Origin: JAJDFU01 sp964595955
Lineage (GTDB): Bacteria > Bacteroidota > Bacteroidia > Chitinophagales > Saprospiraceae
Assembly (NCBI GenBank): GCA_964595955.1
Contig: CAZQSF010000019.1
Span: 1-49,937, forward strand
Reading direction: 5' to 3'
Length of the DNA stretch: 49,937 nt
The notes under the pieces are model-generated. The model had not been told where the DNA came from. It worked only from the letters and a program-made list of their open reading frames with translations, and did not search any database. Every line of letters begins with the position of its first letter. The stretch's first letter is position 1. Both the position numbers and the translations under genes were made by a program. Below are positions 1-8,355 of the stretch, in pieces.

Positions 1-55
1 TGCCCATGCTGAAAAGCGCCGTCGACGCAAGGAACAGGCTGCACAGGTCGCCTAA
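1..55 (+). CDS. paaA: 3' end of phenylacetyl-CoA epoxidase subunit A gene (partial)
   Basis: A frame open from base 2 runs to a TAA at 53-55 and encodes a basic, Arg/Lys-rich tail of 17 residues. Its stop lies 14 bases before paaB on the same strand, where paaA sits in the conserved paaABC order, so I read it as the C-terminus of the catalytic di-iron subunit. The fragment itself is too short to show a family motif. The name therefore rests on position alone. Confidence 0.55.
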   Translation, partial: AHAEKRRRRKEQAAQVA

Positions 56-69
56 AATACGATTGCATT

Positions 70-354
70 ATGAAAAAGAATTGGCCCCTCTGGGAGGTAT
101 TTATTCGAAGTAAGAGCGGCCTCAGCCACAAGCACGTGGGGAGCCTCCATGCCGCCGATGCCGAAATGGCCATTTCAAACGCCCGGGATGTTTATACCCG
201 CCGGAATGAGGGGGTGAGCATCTGGGTGGTCGAGTCCCGACACATCACCGCCTCCAGCCCTTCGGAAGCCGACTCCCTGTTCGACCCGGCAGACGACAAG
301 GTGTACCGCCATCCTACTTTTTACGACTTGCCCGACGAGGTCAAACACATCTGA
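70..354 (+). CDS. paaB: 1,2-phenylacetyl-CoA epoxidase subunit PaaB
   Basis: This 94-residue protein has the usual PaaB length and pattern: an N-terminal WPLWEVFIR strand, then SGLSHKHVGSLHA, then an ARDVYTRR helix. PaaB is a small structural subunit of the PaaABCE monooxygenase, which epoxidises the ring of phenylacetyl-CoA in aerobic phenylacetate breakdown. It bridges the catalytic PaaAC heterodimers. The ATG at 70 follows the preceding stop by 14 bases, and paaC starts 6 bases after its own stop, so the three genes are one transcription unit. No unusual residues were seen. Confidence 0.92.
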   Translation: MKKNWPLWEVFIRSKSGLSHKHVGSLHAADAEMAISNARDVYTRRNEGVSIWVVESRHITASSPSEADSLFDPADDKVYRHPTFYDLPDEVKHI

Positions 355-360
355 TACCCA

Positions 361-1128
361 ATGAACGAACGGCCCGGTTTTTCTCCCAAGCTGGATTATT
401 TGCTGCGCCTGGGCGACAACGCCCTGATTCTTGGCCAGCGCCTGGGCGAGTGGTGTGGCCACGGGCCTGTGCTGGAGCAGGATATCGCGCTCACCAATGT
501 AGCCCTGGACCTCATCGGGCAGGCGCGAAGCTGGCTAACGTATGCCGGTGAAGTGGAAGGCCGGGGCCGGGGCGAAGACCAGCTCGCCTTTCTGCGGGAC
601 GCCTGGGATTTCCGCAACCTCCTGTTGGTGGAGCAGCCCAATGGCGATTTTGCCCATACCCTGGCCCGGCAGTTCTTTTTCGACGCTTTTCACCATCCCC
701 TCATGGAGCAGCTGCTGCGCAGTTCGGATCAGCAAATAGCTGCGATCGCTGAAAAAGCGATCAAGGAAGTGACCTATCACCTCCGATACAGTAGTGAATG
801 GATCATTCGACTCGGCGACGGTACCGAAGAAAGCCACCGGCGCATGCAAACGGCCGTGGATGACCTCTGGATGTACACCGGCGAATGCTACACCCCCGAT
901 GAGGTCGACAAATCGGCACGCGAAACGGGCCTGGGCGCCGACCTGGAAGCGATCGGGAAGGCCTGGCACGCACGAGTGGATGATATTTTCGAGCAAGCCA
1001 CCCTGAAAATGCCTGCCGGTGAGTGGATGCAAAGCGGGGGCAAGCAGGGGCGCCATACAGAGCATTTGGGCTACATCCTTGCCGACATGCAGTTTCTACA
1101 ACGCGCCTATCCCGATATGGAATGGTGA
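361..1128 (+). CDS. paaC: 1,2-phenylacetyl-CoA epoxidase subunit PaaC
   Basis: This 255-residue protein is close to the family norm of about 250 and mostly helical, as expected for the ferritin-like PaaC fold. Recognisable stretches are LGQRLGEWCGHGP, ALDLIGQARSW and KEVTYHLRYSSEW. PaaC pairs with catalytic PaaA but does not itself hold the active di-iron centre; it is needed for assembly and stability of the oxygenase. The start lies 6 bases after paaB. Normally paaD (Fe-S assembly) and paaE (reductase) would follow; here the next sequence is a non-coding repeat and an opposite-strand gene, so these functions must be encoded elsewhere if the pathway works. Confidence 0.93.
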   Translation: MNERPGFSPKLDYLLRLGDNALILGQRLGEWCGHGPVLEQDIALTNVALDLIGQARSWLTYAGEVEGRGRGEDQLAFLRDAWDFRNLLLVEQPNGDFAHTLARQFFFDAFHHPLMEQLLRSSDQQIAAIAEKAIKEVTYHLRYSSEWIIRLGDGTEESHRRMQTAVDDLWMYTGECYTPDEVDKSARETGLGADLEAIGKAWHARVDDIFEQATLKMPAGEWMQSGGKQGRHTEHLGYILADMQFLQRAYPDMEW

Positions 1129-1190
1129 GCTAACCAGATGCCGGCCGAATCCCGGGCAATCTTTCTCCCGGGTGTGGCGGGGCCTCACCG

Positions 1191-1324
1191 ATCGAATTTT
1201 CCACCCAAAGGGCTGATGAATTGCAAAATCTTGATTATCAATAAATTGTGAGTGAGCTAGCCAGTTTATTTAGTGTAATTATCCGGACCTAAAGTTGGGG
1301 AAAAAAATTTTGCAATTATCAGGG
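1191..1324 (+). repeat. Intergenic inverted-terminus repeat, copy A
   Basis: This 134-base segment matches 49790-49923 without a length difference. The first 37 bases differ at 4 positions, the interior is loosely conserved (a TTATCCG core near 1279), and the right end is again near identical. Its inner termini pair: CTGATGAATTGCAAAAT at 1213-1229 against ATTTTGCAATTATCAG at 1307-1322, with one bulged base. It encodes nothing I can recognise. It could be a miniature mobile element, a structured RNA or ssDNA hairpin, or an old recombination site. Confidence 0.75.
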
Positions 1325-1367
1325 TTATCCTGACGATCCTGCGGATGTCAGCACTAAAGACCCTGAC

Positions 1368-1405
1368 ATAAGTGGTTGAAAACAAGCGTGTTTTCAGCCA
1401 CTTAT
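1368..1405. terminator. Strong hairpin between convergent paaC and thioredoxin genes
   Basis: Bases 1368-1383 pair with 1390-1405 over 16 positions with one G-T wobble, closing a 6-base loop. It lies between convergent genes, where a shared terminator is expected. No T-run follows on either strand, so a classic Rho-independent mechanism is not shown. Confidence 0.5.
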
Positions 1406-1409
1406 CGTC

Positions 1410-1435
1410 ATTATTCACGAATTTTCGTGAATAAT
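1410..1435. promoter_or_regulatory. Perfect 11-bp inverted repeat
   Basis: ATTATTCACGA (1410-1420) pairs perfectly with TCGTGAATAAT (1425-1435) around a 4-base centre. It sits 5 bases beyond the stop of the minus-strand thioredoxin gene, so it may end that transcript. Its CGAATTTTCG core resembles the inverted repeats near 17709 and 49780, which leaves a protein-binding role open. Confidence 0.45.
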
Positions 1436-1440
1436 CCGGG

Positions 1441-1944
1441 TTATCCCTTTCCCGCCAGCTCTTTGAGCTTATCCTCCAGCTCGTACTCATCACCGGGTAC
1501 GTAGCCCGAATGCGAATAGACGATATTGCCCTTCTGATCCACGATAAAGGTTTGTGGTATGGTCTGGAAATTGAGGGCGCGTTGGAGGCTTTGATTGGCG
1601 TCCGACAGTACTTCGAACGGCCAGCCTTTAGAGGCTACCATAGGGCCTACCTTGGCCAGCGCCCGCTGGTCGTCAATGGTAATGGCGAGAACCTCCACAT
1701 TGTACGTTTCGACCCATTCGTCGTAAAAATTGGCGTAGGCATCCAGTTCTTTCTTACAGGGTGAGCACCAGGTGGCCCAGAAACTGAGCACGGTGATCTT
1801 GCCGTTGTCGCCGTATTCCTTGAGGTTTATCGTTTGTCCGTCGAGGCTTTTTACATCTACGGAAGGCAGTGCTTTTTGGGCTATCAATGCACAGGCGGTC
1901 AGCCCCAGGCTGAGGGTCAGCAAGATGGTTTTCCAGGAATTCAT
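1441..1944 (-). CDS. TlpA-family thiol-disulfide oxidoreductase (probable lipoprotein)
   Basis: This 167-residue exported thioredoxin-fold protein has a hydrophobic N-terminus ending in LTAC (C18), which fits a lipobox. Cleavage near A22-Q23 by signal peptidase I is the alternative. The redox site is FWATWCSPCK (C60, C63), the TlpA/ResA type, and a cis-proline region follows (QTIPQTFIVD). Such proteins reduce or isomerise disulfides in the periplasm. It is divergent from the DUF6029/Omp28 pair across about 200 bases. Since the Omp28-related protein also carries a CxxC motif, a shared redox role is plausible but inferred. Confidence 0.88.
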   Translation of the reverse strand: MNSWKTILLTLSLGLTACALIAQKALPSVDVKSLDGQTINLKEYGDNGKITVLSFWATWCSPCKKELDAYANFYDEWVETYNVEVLAITIDDQRALAKVGPMVASKGWPFEVLSDANQSLQRALNFQTIPQTFIVDQKGNIVYSHSGYVPGDEYELEDKLKELAGKG

Positions 1945-2148
1945 ATCAATTAGCGGTTCTTAAAATATACGTTTGGATTTCGACCTGTCCCGCCGAATAA
2001 ACGCAGGAAGATAGAAAGGCGAATCTACAGCAATTTGTCAAGACCTTCTATTCGCCGATCGGGTTTTTGTTATTTTGGCCGGTAAAACGCCTACGCCACC
2101 GTATTGCCCCCCGGATTTTAAACCCTGTTAACGCAAGAATTATCGTTC

Positions 2149-3843
2149 ATGTCCATGCGCTATGCCCCTTTGTTAGGTTTGATGTTCCTTTTTGGCTCGC
2201 TCAGCCTGCATGCTCAAAACGACAACGACAAGAACAAGTGGGGAACCATCTCCGGAAACCTGCAAGCCAACGCCAACTTTTTCATCCGCGACTCGCTCAT
2301 CGGTGCGGCCAACACCCCGCAGTACGATCGGCAGAAGTACGGTGCCGATGCCTGGTTCAACCTCAACTACAGCAACTGGGGGTTCGACTTCGGCCTTCGC
2401 TTCGATCTGTTCAATAACTCCAATCTGCTCAATCCCACCGGCTCCTTTTCCGGGCAGGGTATCGGCCGGTGGTTTATCCGGAAAAAGATCCACCGGCTCG
2501 ACATCATGGTGGGGTACATTTACGATCAGATCGGCAGCGGCATCATCTTCCGGGCTTTCGAACAGCGCCCTTTGCTGATCGACAATGCCTTGCTGGGGCT
2601 CAGGCTGATGTACGATATCGGCACCGATTGGCGCGTCAAGGCTTTTACCGGGGTGCAAAAGCGCCAATTCGACGTATACCGCTCCATTATCAAAGGCGGT
2701 GCCATCGACGGCTACATCAGCGGGCCCGAAGGCAGTCGCTGGAGCCTGGCACCCGGCTTCGGCATTTCCAACCGCACCCTGGACGATGCCTCTATGAACA
2801 GCCTCGTGGCCGTCATCAATACCTATCCGGTGAGCGATGCCTTCGTGCCCAAGTACAACACCTATGCCTTTGCCCTGTACAACACCCTCACTGCAGGCCC
2901 GTTTACCTGGTACGTAGAGGGGGCCTATAAAACCGAAGACACCCAGTTCGATCCCTTCGCGACCATCGACAGCCTCAACATAACCGGCAAGTTCGTACAG
3001 GAACCGGGTACGGTCCTGTATTCTGCGCTCAGCTACGCCCAGGGCGGATTTGGGATCACCCTGGAAGGGAAACGCACCGAATACTTCGACTACCGCACGC
3101 GGCCTCAGGAAGAACTCAACCAGGGTCTTATCCATTTTCTGCCGCCCATGACCCGCGTCAATACCTTCCGCTTGCCGGCGCGTTACAATGCCGCTACCCA
3201 GGTGATCGGCGAACTGGCCTTCCAGGCCGATGCCAGCTACAACATCCAGCGCAAGTGGAATTTCAATGTGAATGTTTCCTACATCGACAACCTGCAGGGC
3301 GAAAAACTATACCGGGAGGTATACACCGAATTTCAGTACAAACACAAACGCCTGTGGCAGTTGCTGTGGGGCGTACAGTGGCAGGACTACAACCAGGAGG
3401 TTTACGAGATGAAACCCGGCGTACCCATCGTTCGCACCATTGTGCCTTTTGCCGAGTTCCTCTACAAGTTCGACCGCAAACGTGCCATTCGCCTGGAAGC
3501 CCAGTGGATGAATATGATACAGGGTGGGACCACCGCAACCCCTTTTCAGCAGGATTTCGGCGACTGGTTGTTCGGTCAGGTGGAATTTACCATTGCGCCC
3601 CACTGGACGTTTACGGTATCGGACATGTACAACCTTTCGGCCGGCAGCAGCACCCCGGAGAACGAAAATGGCGAAAAGCAGTTGCTTCATTACCCCCGGT
3701 TCGATATCTTTTACACCTACAAGTCCAACCGCTTTTCCATCAGTTATATCAAACAGGTGGAAGGAGTAGTGTGTACCGGTGGGATTTGCCGCCTGGAGCC
3801 CGCCTTCAGCGGGGTTCGACTCACTGTTAATTCAACCTTTTGA
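2149..3843 (+). CDS. DUF6029-family outer-membrane beta-barrel-like protein
   Basis: This 564-residue protein has a signal peptide ending LSLHAQ. The rest is rich in alternating aromatic/polar strands with frequent Tyr, Trp and Asn and ends in an aromatic residue (VNSTF), as outer-membrane barrels do. I recognise it as the Bacteroidota family DUF6029, of unknown function. A second in-frame ATG at 2155 would give a slightly shorter signal peptide and is equally possible. The Omp28-related gene starts 2 bases after its stop, so both are likely co-translated and may act together at the outer membrane. Confidence 0.72.
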   Translation: MSMRYAPLLGLMFLFGSLSLHAQNDNDKNKWGTISGNLQANANFFIRDSLIGAANTPQYDRQKYGADAWFNLNYSNWGFDFGLRFDLFNNSNLLNPTGSFSGQGIGRWFIRKKIHRLDIMVGYIYDQIGSGIIFRAFEQRPLLIDNALLGLRLMYDIGTDWRVKAFTGVQKRQFDVYRSIIKGGAIDGYISGPEGSRWSLAPGFGISNRTLDDASMNSLVAVINTYPVSDAFVPKYNTYAFALYNTLTAGPFTWYVEGAYKTEDTQFDPFATIDSLNITGKFVQEPGTVLYSALSYAQGGFGITLEGKRTEYFDYRTRPQEELNQGLIHFLPPMTRVNTFRLPARYNAATQVIGELAFQADASYNIQRKWNFNVNVSYIDNLQGEKLYREVYTEFQYKHKRLWQLLWGVQWQDYNQEVYEMKPGVPIVRTIVPFAEFLYKFDRKRAIRLEAQWMNMIQGGTTATPFQQDFGDWLFGQVEFTIAPHWTFTVSDMYNLSAGSSTPENENGEKQLLHYPRFDIFYTYKSNRFSISYIKQVEGVVCTGGICRLEPAFSGVRLTVNSTF

Positions 3844-3845
3844 CT

Positions 3846-4676
3846 ATGCGATCTTTCCTATGGCTCGTTTTCCTGGTCTTGCTGGGCTGGTCCTGCGAAG
3901 AAATCGGACCGGAGATTAATCCCGGCGGCGGCCTTCCGCAGGATACCTCTCAGCTCCAGGCACGTCAGGTGTTGCTGGAAGAGTTCACCGGCGTTCGCTG
4001 TGTGAACTGCCCGGCAGCCAGTCAGCACATCCAGGAGCTCAAAGGACTTTACGGCGACCAGTTGATCGTCGTGGCGATTCACACGGGCTTTTTCTCACCG
4101 CCTTATCCGGAGAGTCAATACGATTTCCGGACCTCGGACGGAGACAACATCTTATCCCTGATGGGCGAACCGTTCGGCTATCCCTCGGCTGTGGTGGACC
4201 GCAAGCTTTTTGATGGTGAGGCCGACCTGCAGCTCGGCCAAACCCAGTGGGCGGGCTACATCGCCCAGGAGGCTGCCAAAGAACCCCTGCTGCGCATCTC
4301 CACAGAACACAGCTTCAACCCCGCCAATCGCAACGTCAGCATTACGCTGGACATTCGTCCTTCGGAAGACATCCCTGCAGAGGATGTACGCGCCAATGTC
4401 GCCGTTACGGAAAGCGGCATCATCGACGCTCAGCTCACTCCCGAAGGCAAGGTGGATGACTACGAACACAAAAACGTTTTCCGGGGCATGCTCACCAATT
4501 ACGACGGCAACCTCATCACCGAACCCCTTTTGGCCGGAGAGACGGTATCGCTGACCTACAGCGGTCGACTGGAGGCTTCCTGGGTGCCGGAAAACTGCTG
4601 GCTGGTGGCTTTTGTAAGCCTCGGAGGGCAGCAAAAAGACGTGCTTCAGGCCGTGGAAGTGCCGGTCGTAGAATAG
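3846..4676 (+). CDS. Omp28-related outer membrane lipoprotein with CxxC
   Basis: From the ATG at 3846 this is a 276-residue protein. A TTG two codons earlier would overlap the upstream stop but is less likely. The signal peptide ends LGWSC, a lipobox with C17. The next region, LLEEFTGVRCVNCPAA (C52, C55), is the thioredoxin-like signature of the Omp28 family, followed by a beta-rich C-terminal half. These are Bacteroidota outer-membrane lipoproteins of uncertain function. The CxxC and the neighbouring TlpA-type gene suggest thiol chemistry on exported proteins, which is inference. Confidence 0.82.
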   Translation: MRSFLWLVFLVLLGWSCEEIGPEINPGGGLPQDTSQLQARQVLLEEFTGVRCVNCPAASQHIQELKGLYGDQLIVVAIHTGFFSPPYPESQYDFRTSDGDNILSLMGEPFGYPSAVVDRKLFDGEADLQLGQTQWAGYIAQEAAKEPLLRISTEHSFNPANRNVSITLDIRPSEDIPAEDVRANVAVTESGIIDAQLTPEGKVDDYEHKNVFRGMLTNYDGNLITEPLLAGETVSLTYSGRLEASWVPENCWLVAFVSLGGQQKDVLQAVEVPVVE

Positions 4677-4691
4677 GGCGCCCTGAGCCGG

Positions 4692-5201
4692 TCAGGCCGT
4701 TCGGAAGCGAACGAACTCGAGCAGGTCCAGGTATCGGCCCTCGCGTTTGAGGTAGTTGGGCATCCGGCCGTAGAGTTTGAAACCGGCCTTTTGATACATT
4801 CGGATGGCGGCCTCATTGGCTGAAACTACATCCAGCACGATCTGCTCGAGTACCGGGCTGGTGAAGGCTTCGCGAATGGCGGCTTCCAACAAGCTACTGC
4901 CGATGCCACAACCTTGCTGACCGGGGCGGACGTACATTTGGAGCATGGCACCCCGATGCCGGAAGCGAGGCTCCTCGTGTTGGAAAAATGCACAAATACC
5001 GGCCAACTGCTCGCCGGAGAAAGCCCCGAGTACAAACTTCCCCGCCGCCTGCTGTTCGATGTACTCCTCGTAGGGAAGTCTGGCCTTCTTTACCTCCCGC
5101 TCGAAGGTGGAGCCGTAGTGATCGGGGAACAGGGAGAGGCTTTCCAGGCGAATGGCCCGGTAAATGCCCGATTCGCCGGAGTTTAGTTTTCGGTAGGTCA
5201 C
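4692..5201 (-). CDS. GNAT-family N-acetyltransferase
   Basis: This 169-residue protein shows the GNAT fold in order: an N-terminal LRxxD-like region (YRAIRLESL), the LQMYVRPGQQGCGIGS acetyl-CoA pyrophosphate loop, the LDVVSANEAAIRMYQKAGF motif and a short C-terminal strand. It transfers an acetyl group from acetyl-CoA to an amine; the substrate cannot be read from sequence. The start is GTG at 5201, 30 bases after the PBP1A stop, so it is probably co-transcribed with PBP1A. It converges on the Omp28-related gene with only 15 bases between the stops. Confidence 0.87.
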   Translation of the reverse strand: MTYRKLNSGESGIYRAIRLESLSLFPDHYGSTFEREVKKARLPYEEYIEQQAAGKFVLGAFSGEQLAGICAFFQHEEPRFRHRGAMLQMYVRPGQQGCGIGSSLLEAAIREAFTSPVLEQIVLDVVSANEAAIRMYQKAGFKLYGRMPNYLKREGRYLDLLEFVRFRTA

Positions 5202-5231
5202 AGGTACGCAAACGCTTTTGGGAGGCTGTAA

Positions 5232-7796
5232 TTATTGTTCTTCCGGCTCGTCCTCTCCGCTGCGGCTTTCGCCGAAGAGCAGACGGCTCCAGAATTCCTT
5301 GCGCTTGAGGCGCCGTTCTTCCCGCTCCCGCAGTCGCTCGTTGTATTCGGCCATGCGCTGGAAATAGGCCTCCTGGCTTTCCGAGGGGCGGCGGGGTTTG
5401 AATTCAAGGGGTTTCAACTCGCTGGAATCGGCCTGTTGCAAGCTGCGGAAGAGCAGGTTGTACAAAGCGGGGTTTTCGCGGTACAGGTCCCACATGCCGG
5501 CCAGAAGGGGCATTTCCGGAAGGTAAGGCGGGCAAGCCATGAGCTGCTGAAGGCTGTCATTGGGCAGGTTCAGGCTGCCGTAGAACAGATTGCGATAGCT
5601 TTTGTCTCCGCGGACTTTCTTCATGTAGCTGCCCCAAATGGGCAGGGCTGTGCTGGACCCCTGGCCGCGATAGAGGGTGCGAAAATGAATGTTCGGGGTT
5701 TCGGCCCCTACCCAGACGCCGGTGACCAGACGGGGCGTGTAGCCCAAAAACCAGCCGTCGGACTGGTGTTGGGTCGTGCCCGTTTTGCCGGCAATGGGGC
5801 CATAAAGGCCGAAACCATAGCGGAGGCGGCGAGCGGTACCGCTGTCCACTACCGTTTTGAGCATGCGGCTCACCATGGCAGCCTCGGCGGGGTCCATGAC
5901 CTGTGGGAAGCGGCTGGGCTTCGGGCGTTCAAAGGCGACAAGCGGACTGCCGTCGGCGGTGGCGATGCGGTCCAGGTAGTGCAGTTCGGGGCGTTTGCCG
6001 CCATTGGCAAAAGCCGAATAGACAGTGACCATCTCCCAGAGTGAGGCCTCAACGGCCCCGAGGGCAATTGCCGGCACCCGCCGGATCCGGCCGCCTATGC
6101 CCAGCTGTTGTGCCAGTTCGGCGGTTTCTTCGATGCCGCCCTTCATCAGCAACTCCACGGCAATGGTATTGACGGACTGGCTGAGTGCACCTTCCATGGA
6201 ATACACGCCGCCGTATTCGCCGTCGCTGTTTCGGGGCGACCAATCCTGGTAATTTGCCAGGCTTACCGGCTTATTTTCAATGTATTCGCAGGGAAAGGCT
6301 CCGCCGCGCAACGCCTGGGCAAAAACGACGGGCTTAAAGGTAGAGCCTACCTGCCGCCTGGCCAGTACGTGATCGTATTGGACGTATTTGTGGTCGACCC
6401 CCCCAACCCAGGCCCGGACGAGCCCCGTTTGGGGTTCTATGGAGAGCAGGCCTGCCCGCAGCAGGCTGAGATAGTGCCGAAGGGAATCCAGGCTGGAGAA
6501 CCGCACCTTGAGTTCCCGCTTCTCGGCTCGCCAATCGAAGACAAACATTTCGCGGGGCTCCTGCAGTTTTTGCCAGGCATCCTCTGCACTTTGGCCGGCC
6601 TCCAACAGTTCCTGAAAGGCCGGCAGGTTTTGGGCGTACTTTTTCAGCGCTTCCGCTCGCTCCCAGGGTTTGGTGCGCTGGTCCCAGTCTTTTTCAAAGG
6701 ATTGCTGCACCTTCGCCATCTGCTCGTCCAGGGCCTGTTCGGCATAGCGCTGGAGGCCCGCGTCCAGGGTGGTGTAAATTTTCAGGCCGTCGGTGTAAAG
6801 GTTATAGGGCGTGCCGTCGGGCTTTCGGTATTCCTTCAGGATTTGCTCCAGCTTGAGCCGGAGGTGCTCGCGAAAATAGGTGGCGAGGCCTTCGTCATGC
6901 CCCTCGGGCTGGTAGTCCAGTTGTAAAGGCAACTGCTGAAGGGAATCCAGCAGGCCGGCCTCCAGGTAGTCGTATTTGACCATTTGCCCCAGCACGATAT
7001 TGCGGCGCTGCCGGGCTCGGTCCGGAAAATGCTGGGGATTGTAGTAGGTATTGGCTTTGAGCATACCCACCAGCACCGCTACCTCCTCCAGGCGCAGCTC
7101 TTGCGGCGGTTTGTTGAAAAAGCGATTGGCAGCCACCTTGATGCCGTACATGTTGCCGCCGAAGGGAACCGTATTGAGGTACAGCCGCAGGATCTCCTCT
7201 TTGGTGTACGTCTTTTCCAGCCGTCTGGCCGTGAGCATTTCCCGCAGTTTATTGATCAGGGTAGAGAATAGCCAATATGATCGCCGCGCAAAGAGGTTTT
7301 TAGCGAGTTGTTGGCTGATGGTGCTGCCGCCCCCGCCCGAGCGATCCATCAAAAGGACCGTCTTGAAAAGCACGCGGCCCATGGCCCGGAAGTCAACGCC
7401 CTGATGCTCATAGAAGCGGGCGTCTTCAGTGGCCACCAGCGCATGAACGATTTCGGGTGTAATTTCCTCGAAGTCGGCATTGATGCGGTTTTCTACATAG
7501 TATTTCCCCAGAAGAATGCCGTTGGCATCGTACACTTCGGAAGCCGTATAATTGCGAATGTTGGCCAGCTCGCCATACGTAGGCAACGGGCCGGTAAGGC
7601 CGGTGTATACCAGGAGGGCAAGGATGCCTGCAAACAGAAAGCCCGCACCCAATAGGGTGCCCAGCACAAGCCCTACCTGTGCCAACGGATGAAAACGACC
7701 CAGGCTGCGCTGATACAGGCTGGTGATCCACCGGCTGAAATAATGCCAGGCAGAAGCCATGTGCTTCGGCAGTGATTCCCACGGTATTGACCTCAT
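5232..7796 (-). CDS. Class A penicillin-binding protein 1A (glycosyltransferase/transpeptidase)
   Basis: This 854-residue bifunctional peptidoglycan synthase has a membrane helix at about residues 41-66. A GT51 glycosyltransferase domain follows, with catalytic Glu in ATEDARFYEHQG (E124) and the GGGSTISQQLAKN motif at about 154-167. The transpeptidase domain has all three motifs: GSTFKP (S485, K488), SVN (541-543) and KTGT (671-674). It polymerises glycan strands and cross-links stem peptides in the periplasm. The ATG at 7796 overlaps the stop of the frame upstream (ATGA), implying translational coupling. The C-terminal tail after residue 750 is charged and probably disordered. Confidence 0.95.
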   Translation of the reverse strand: MRSIPWESLPKHMASAWHYFSRWITSLYQRSLGRFHPLAQVGLVLGTLLGAGFLFAGILALLVYTGLTGPLPTYGELANIRNYTASEVYDANGILLGKYYVENRINADFEEITPEIVHALVATEDARFYEHQGVDFRAMGRVLFKTVLLMDRSGGGGSTISQQLAKNLFARRSYWLFSTLINKLREMLTARRLEKTYTKEEILRLYLNTVPFGGNMYGIKVAANRFFNKPPQELRLEEVAVLVGMLKANTYYNPQHFPDRARQRRNIVLGQMVKYDYLEAGLLDSLQQLPLQLDYQPEGHDEGLATYFREHLRLKLEQILKEYRKPDGTPYNLYTDGLKIYTTLDAGLQRYAEQALDEQMAKVQQSFEKDWDQRTKPWERAEALKKYAQNLPAFQELLEAGQSAEDAWQKLQEPREMFVFDWRAEKRELKVRFSSLDSLRHYLSLLRAGLLSIEPQTGLVRAWVGGVDHKYVQYDHVLARRQVGSTFKPVVFAQALRGGAFPCEYIENKPVSLANYQDWSPRNSDGEYGGVYSMEGALSQSVNTIAVELLMKGGIEETAELAQQLGIGGRIRRVPAIALGAVEASLWEMVTVYSAFANGGKRPELHYLDRIATADGSPLVAFERPKPSRFPQVMDPAEAAMVSRMLKTVVDSGTARRLRYGFGLYGPIAGKTGTTQHQSDGWFLGYTPRLVTGVWVGAETPNIHFRTLYRGQGSSTALPIWGSYMKKVRGDKSYRNLFYGSLNLPNDSLQQLMACPPYLPEMPLLAGMWDLYRENPALYNLLFRSLQQADSSELKPLEFKPRRPSESQEAYFQRMAEYNERLREREERRLKRKEFWSRLLFGESRSGEDEPEEQ

Positions 7797-8095
7797 TTTG
7801 GAAAGCGTGTTCTAGCCTGCATAAACGGTTTGAGCCGGTAAAAAGTATACGCGGCCGGTTCTTCCTGCAAATTTAAAACAATTTGTTCTTTTTTGGGGGT
7901 CCACCGGCTGTCCGAAAAACTCGGGTCGCTTTCCTGTACAGATGCCCACCACACCCACCGGAAAGAGAAGGAAATATCAGCCTCCGGATCGTTGTAAGTG
8001 AGCGCGAAGTTGTACCTGTGGTTGCTCTTCCTTAGCTTGAGTGGGAAAAATTGAGAACAAAAAGCCTCCGGAGCCCGGAGACTATAGGCAAAGGC
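7793..8095 (-). pseudogene. Coding-like frame without a start codon, overlapping the PBP1A start
   Basis: On the minus strand a frame stays open for 100 codons after a TGA at 8098-8096. It ends in a TGA (7795-7793) that overlaps the PBP1A ATG as ATGA, the classic arrangement for coupled genes. The translation looks protein-like (RYNFALTYND, then SFSFRWVWWASV, then YTFYRLKPF), but there is no ATG, GTG or TTG near its beginning. The first candidates are an internal GTG and TTG and a late ATG. Another stretch in the same frame lies just upstream, ending at a TAA (8113-8111). I read this as the 3' part of a decayed or mis-assembled gene. In several Bacteroidota gldH sits before a transglycosylase gene, but I cannot match this sequence to GldH. 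Confidence 0.4.
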
Positions 8096-8355
8096 TCAAT
8101 CCGCATGATCTTAGTAATCCTTCGGTACTTTACAGAAGGCCGTTGAAAACATGGGTTCAAAGGGTTTATATCCCCGGTCATAAACCCTTGCAAAGTTTCG
8201 CAGCCCGAAGGAAGGGATGGCCACAAACTTTCCGGGTCGAAAAGGAATGCGGTTCTTTGCCAGGGGCTCTTCGAGGGGTTGGACCGCATGCCCGGGCGGT
8301 TTATTCAAGTTGCGATAGACATTTCAGCAATAATATCAAACTCAAAACTACGATC

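Noticed and set aside
1191..1324. Integron attC site
   Set aside because: The termini do not carry the RYYYAAC/GTTRRRY core sites, and no integrase or gene cassettes are present.
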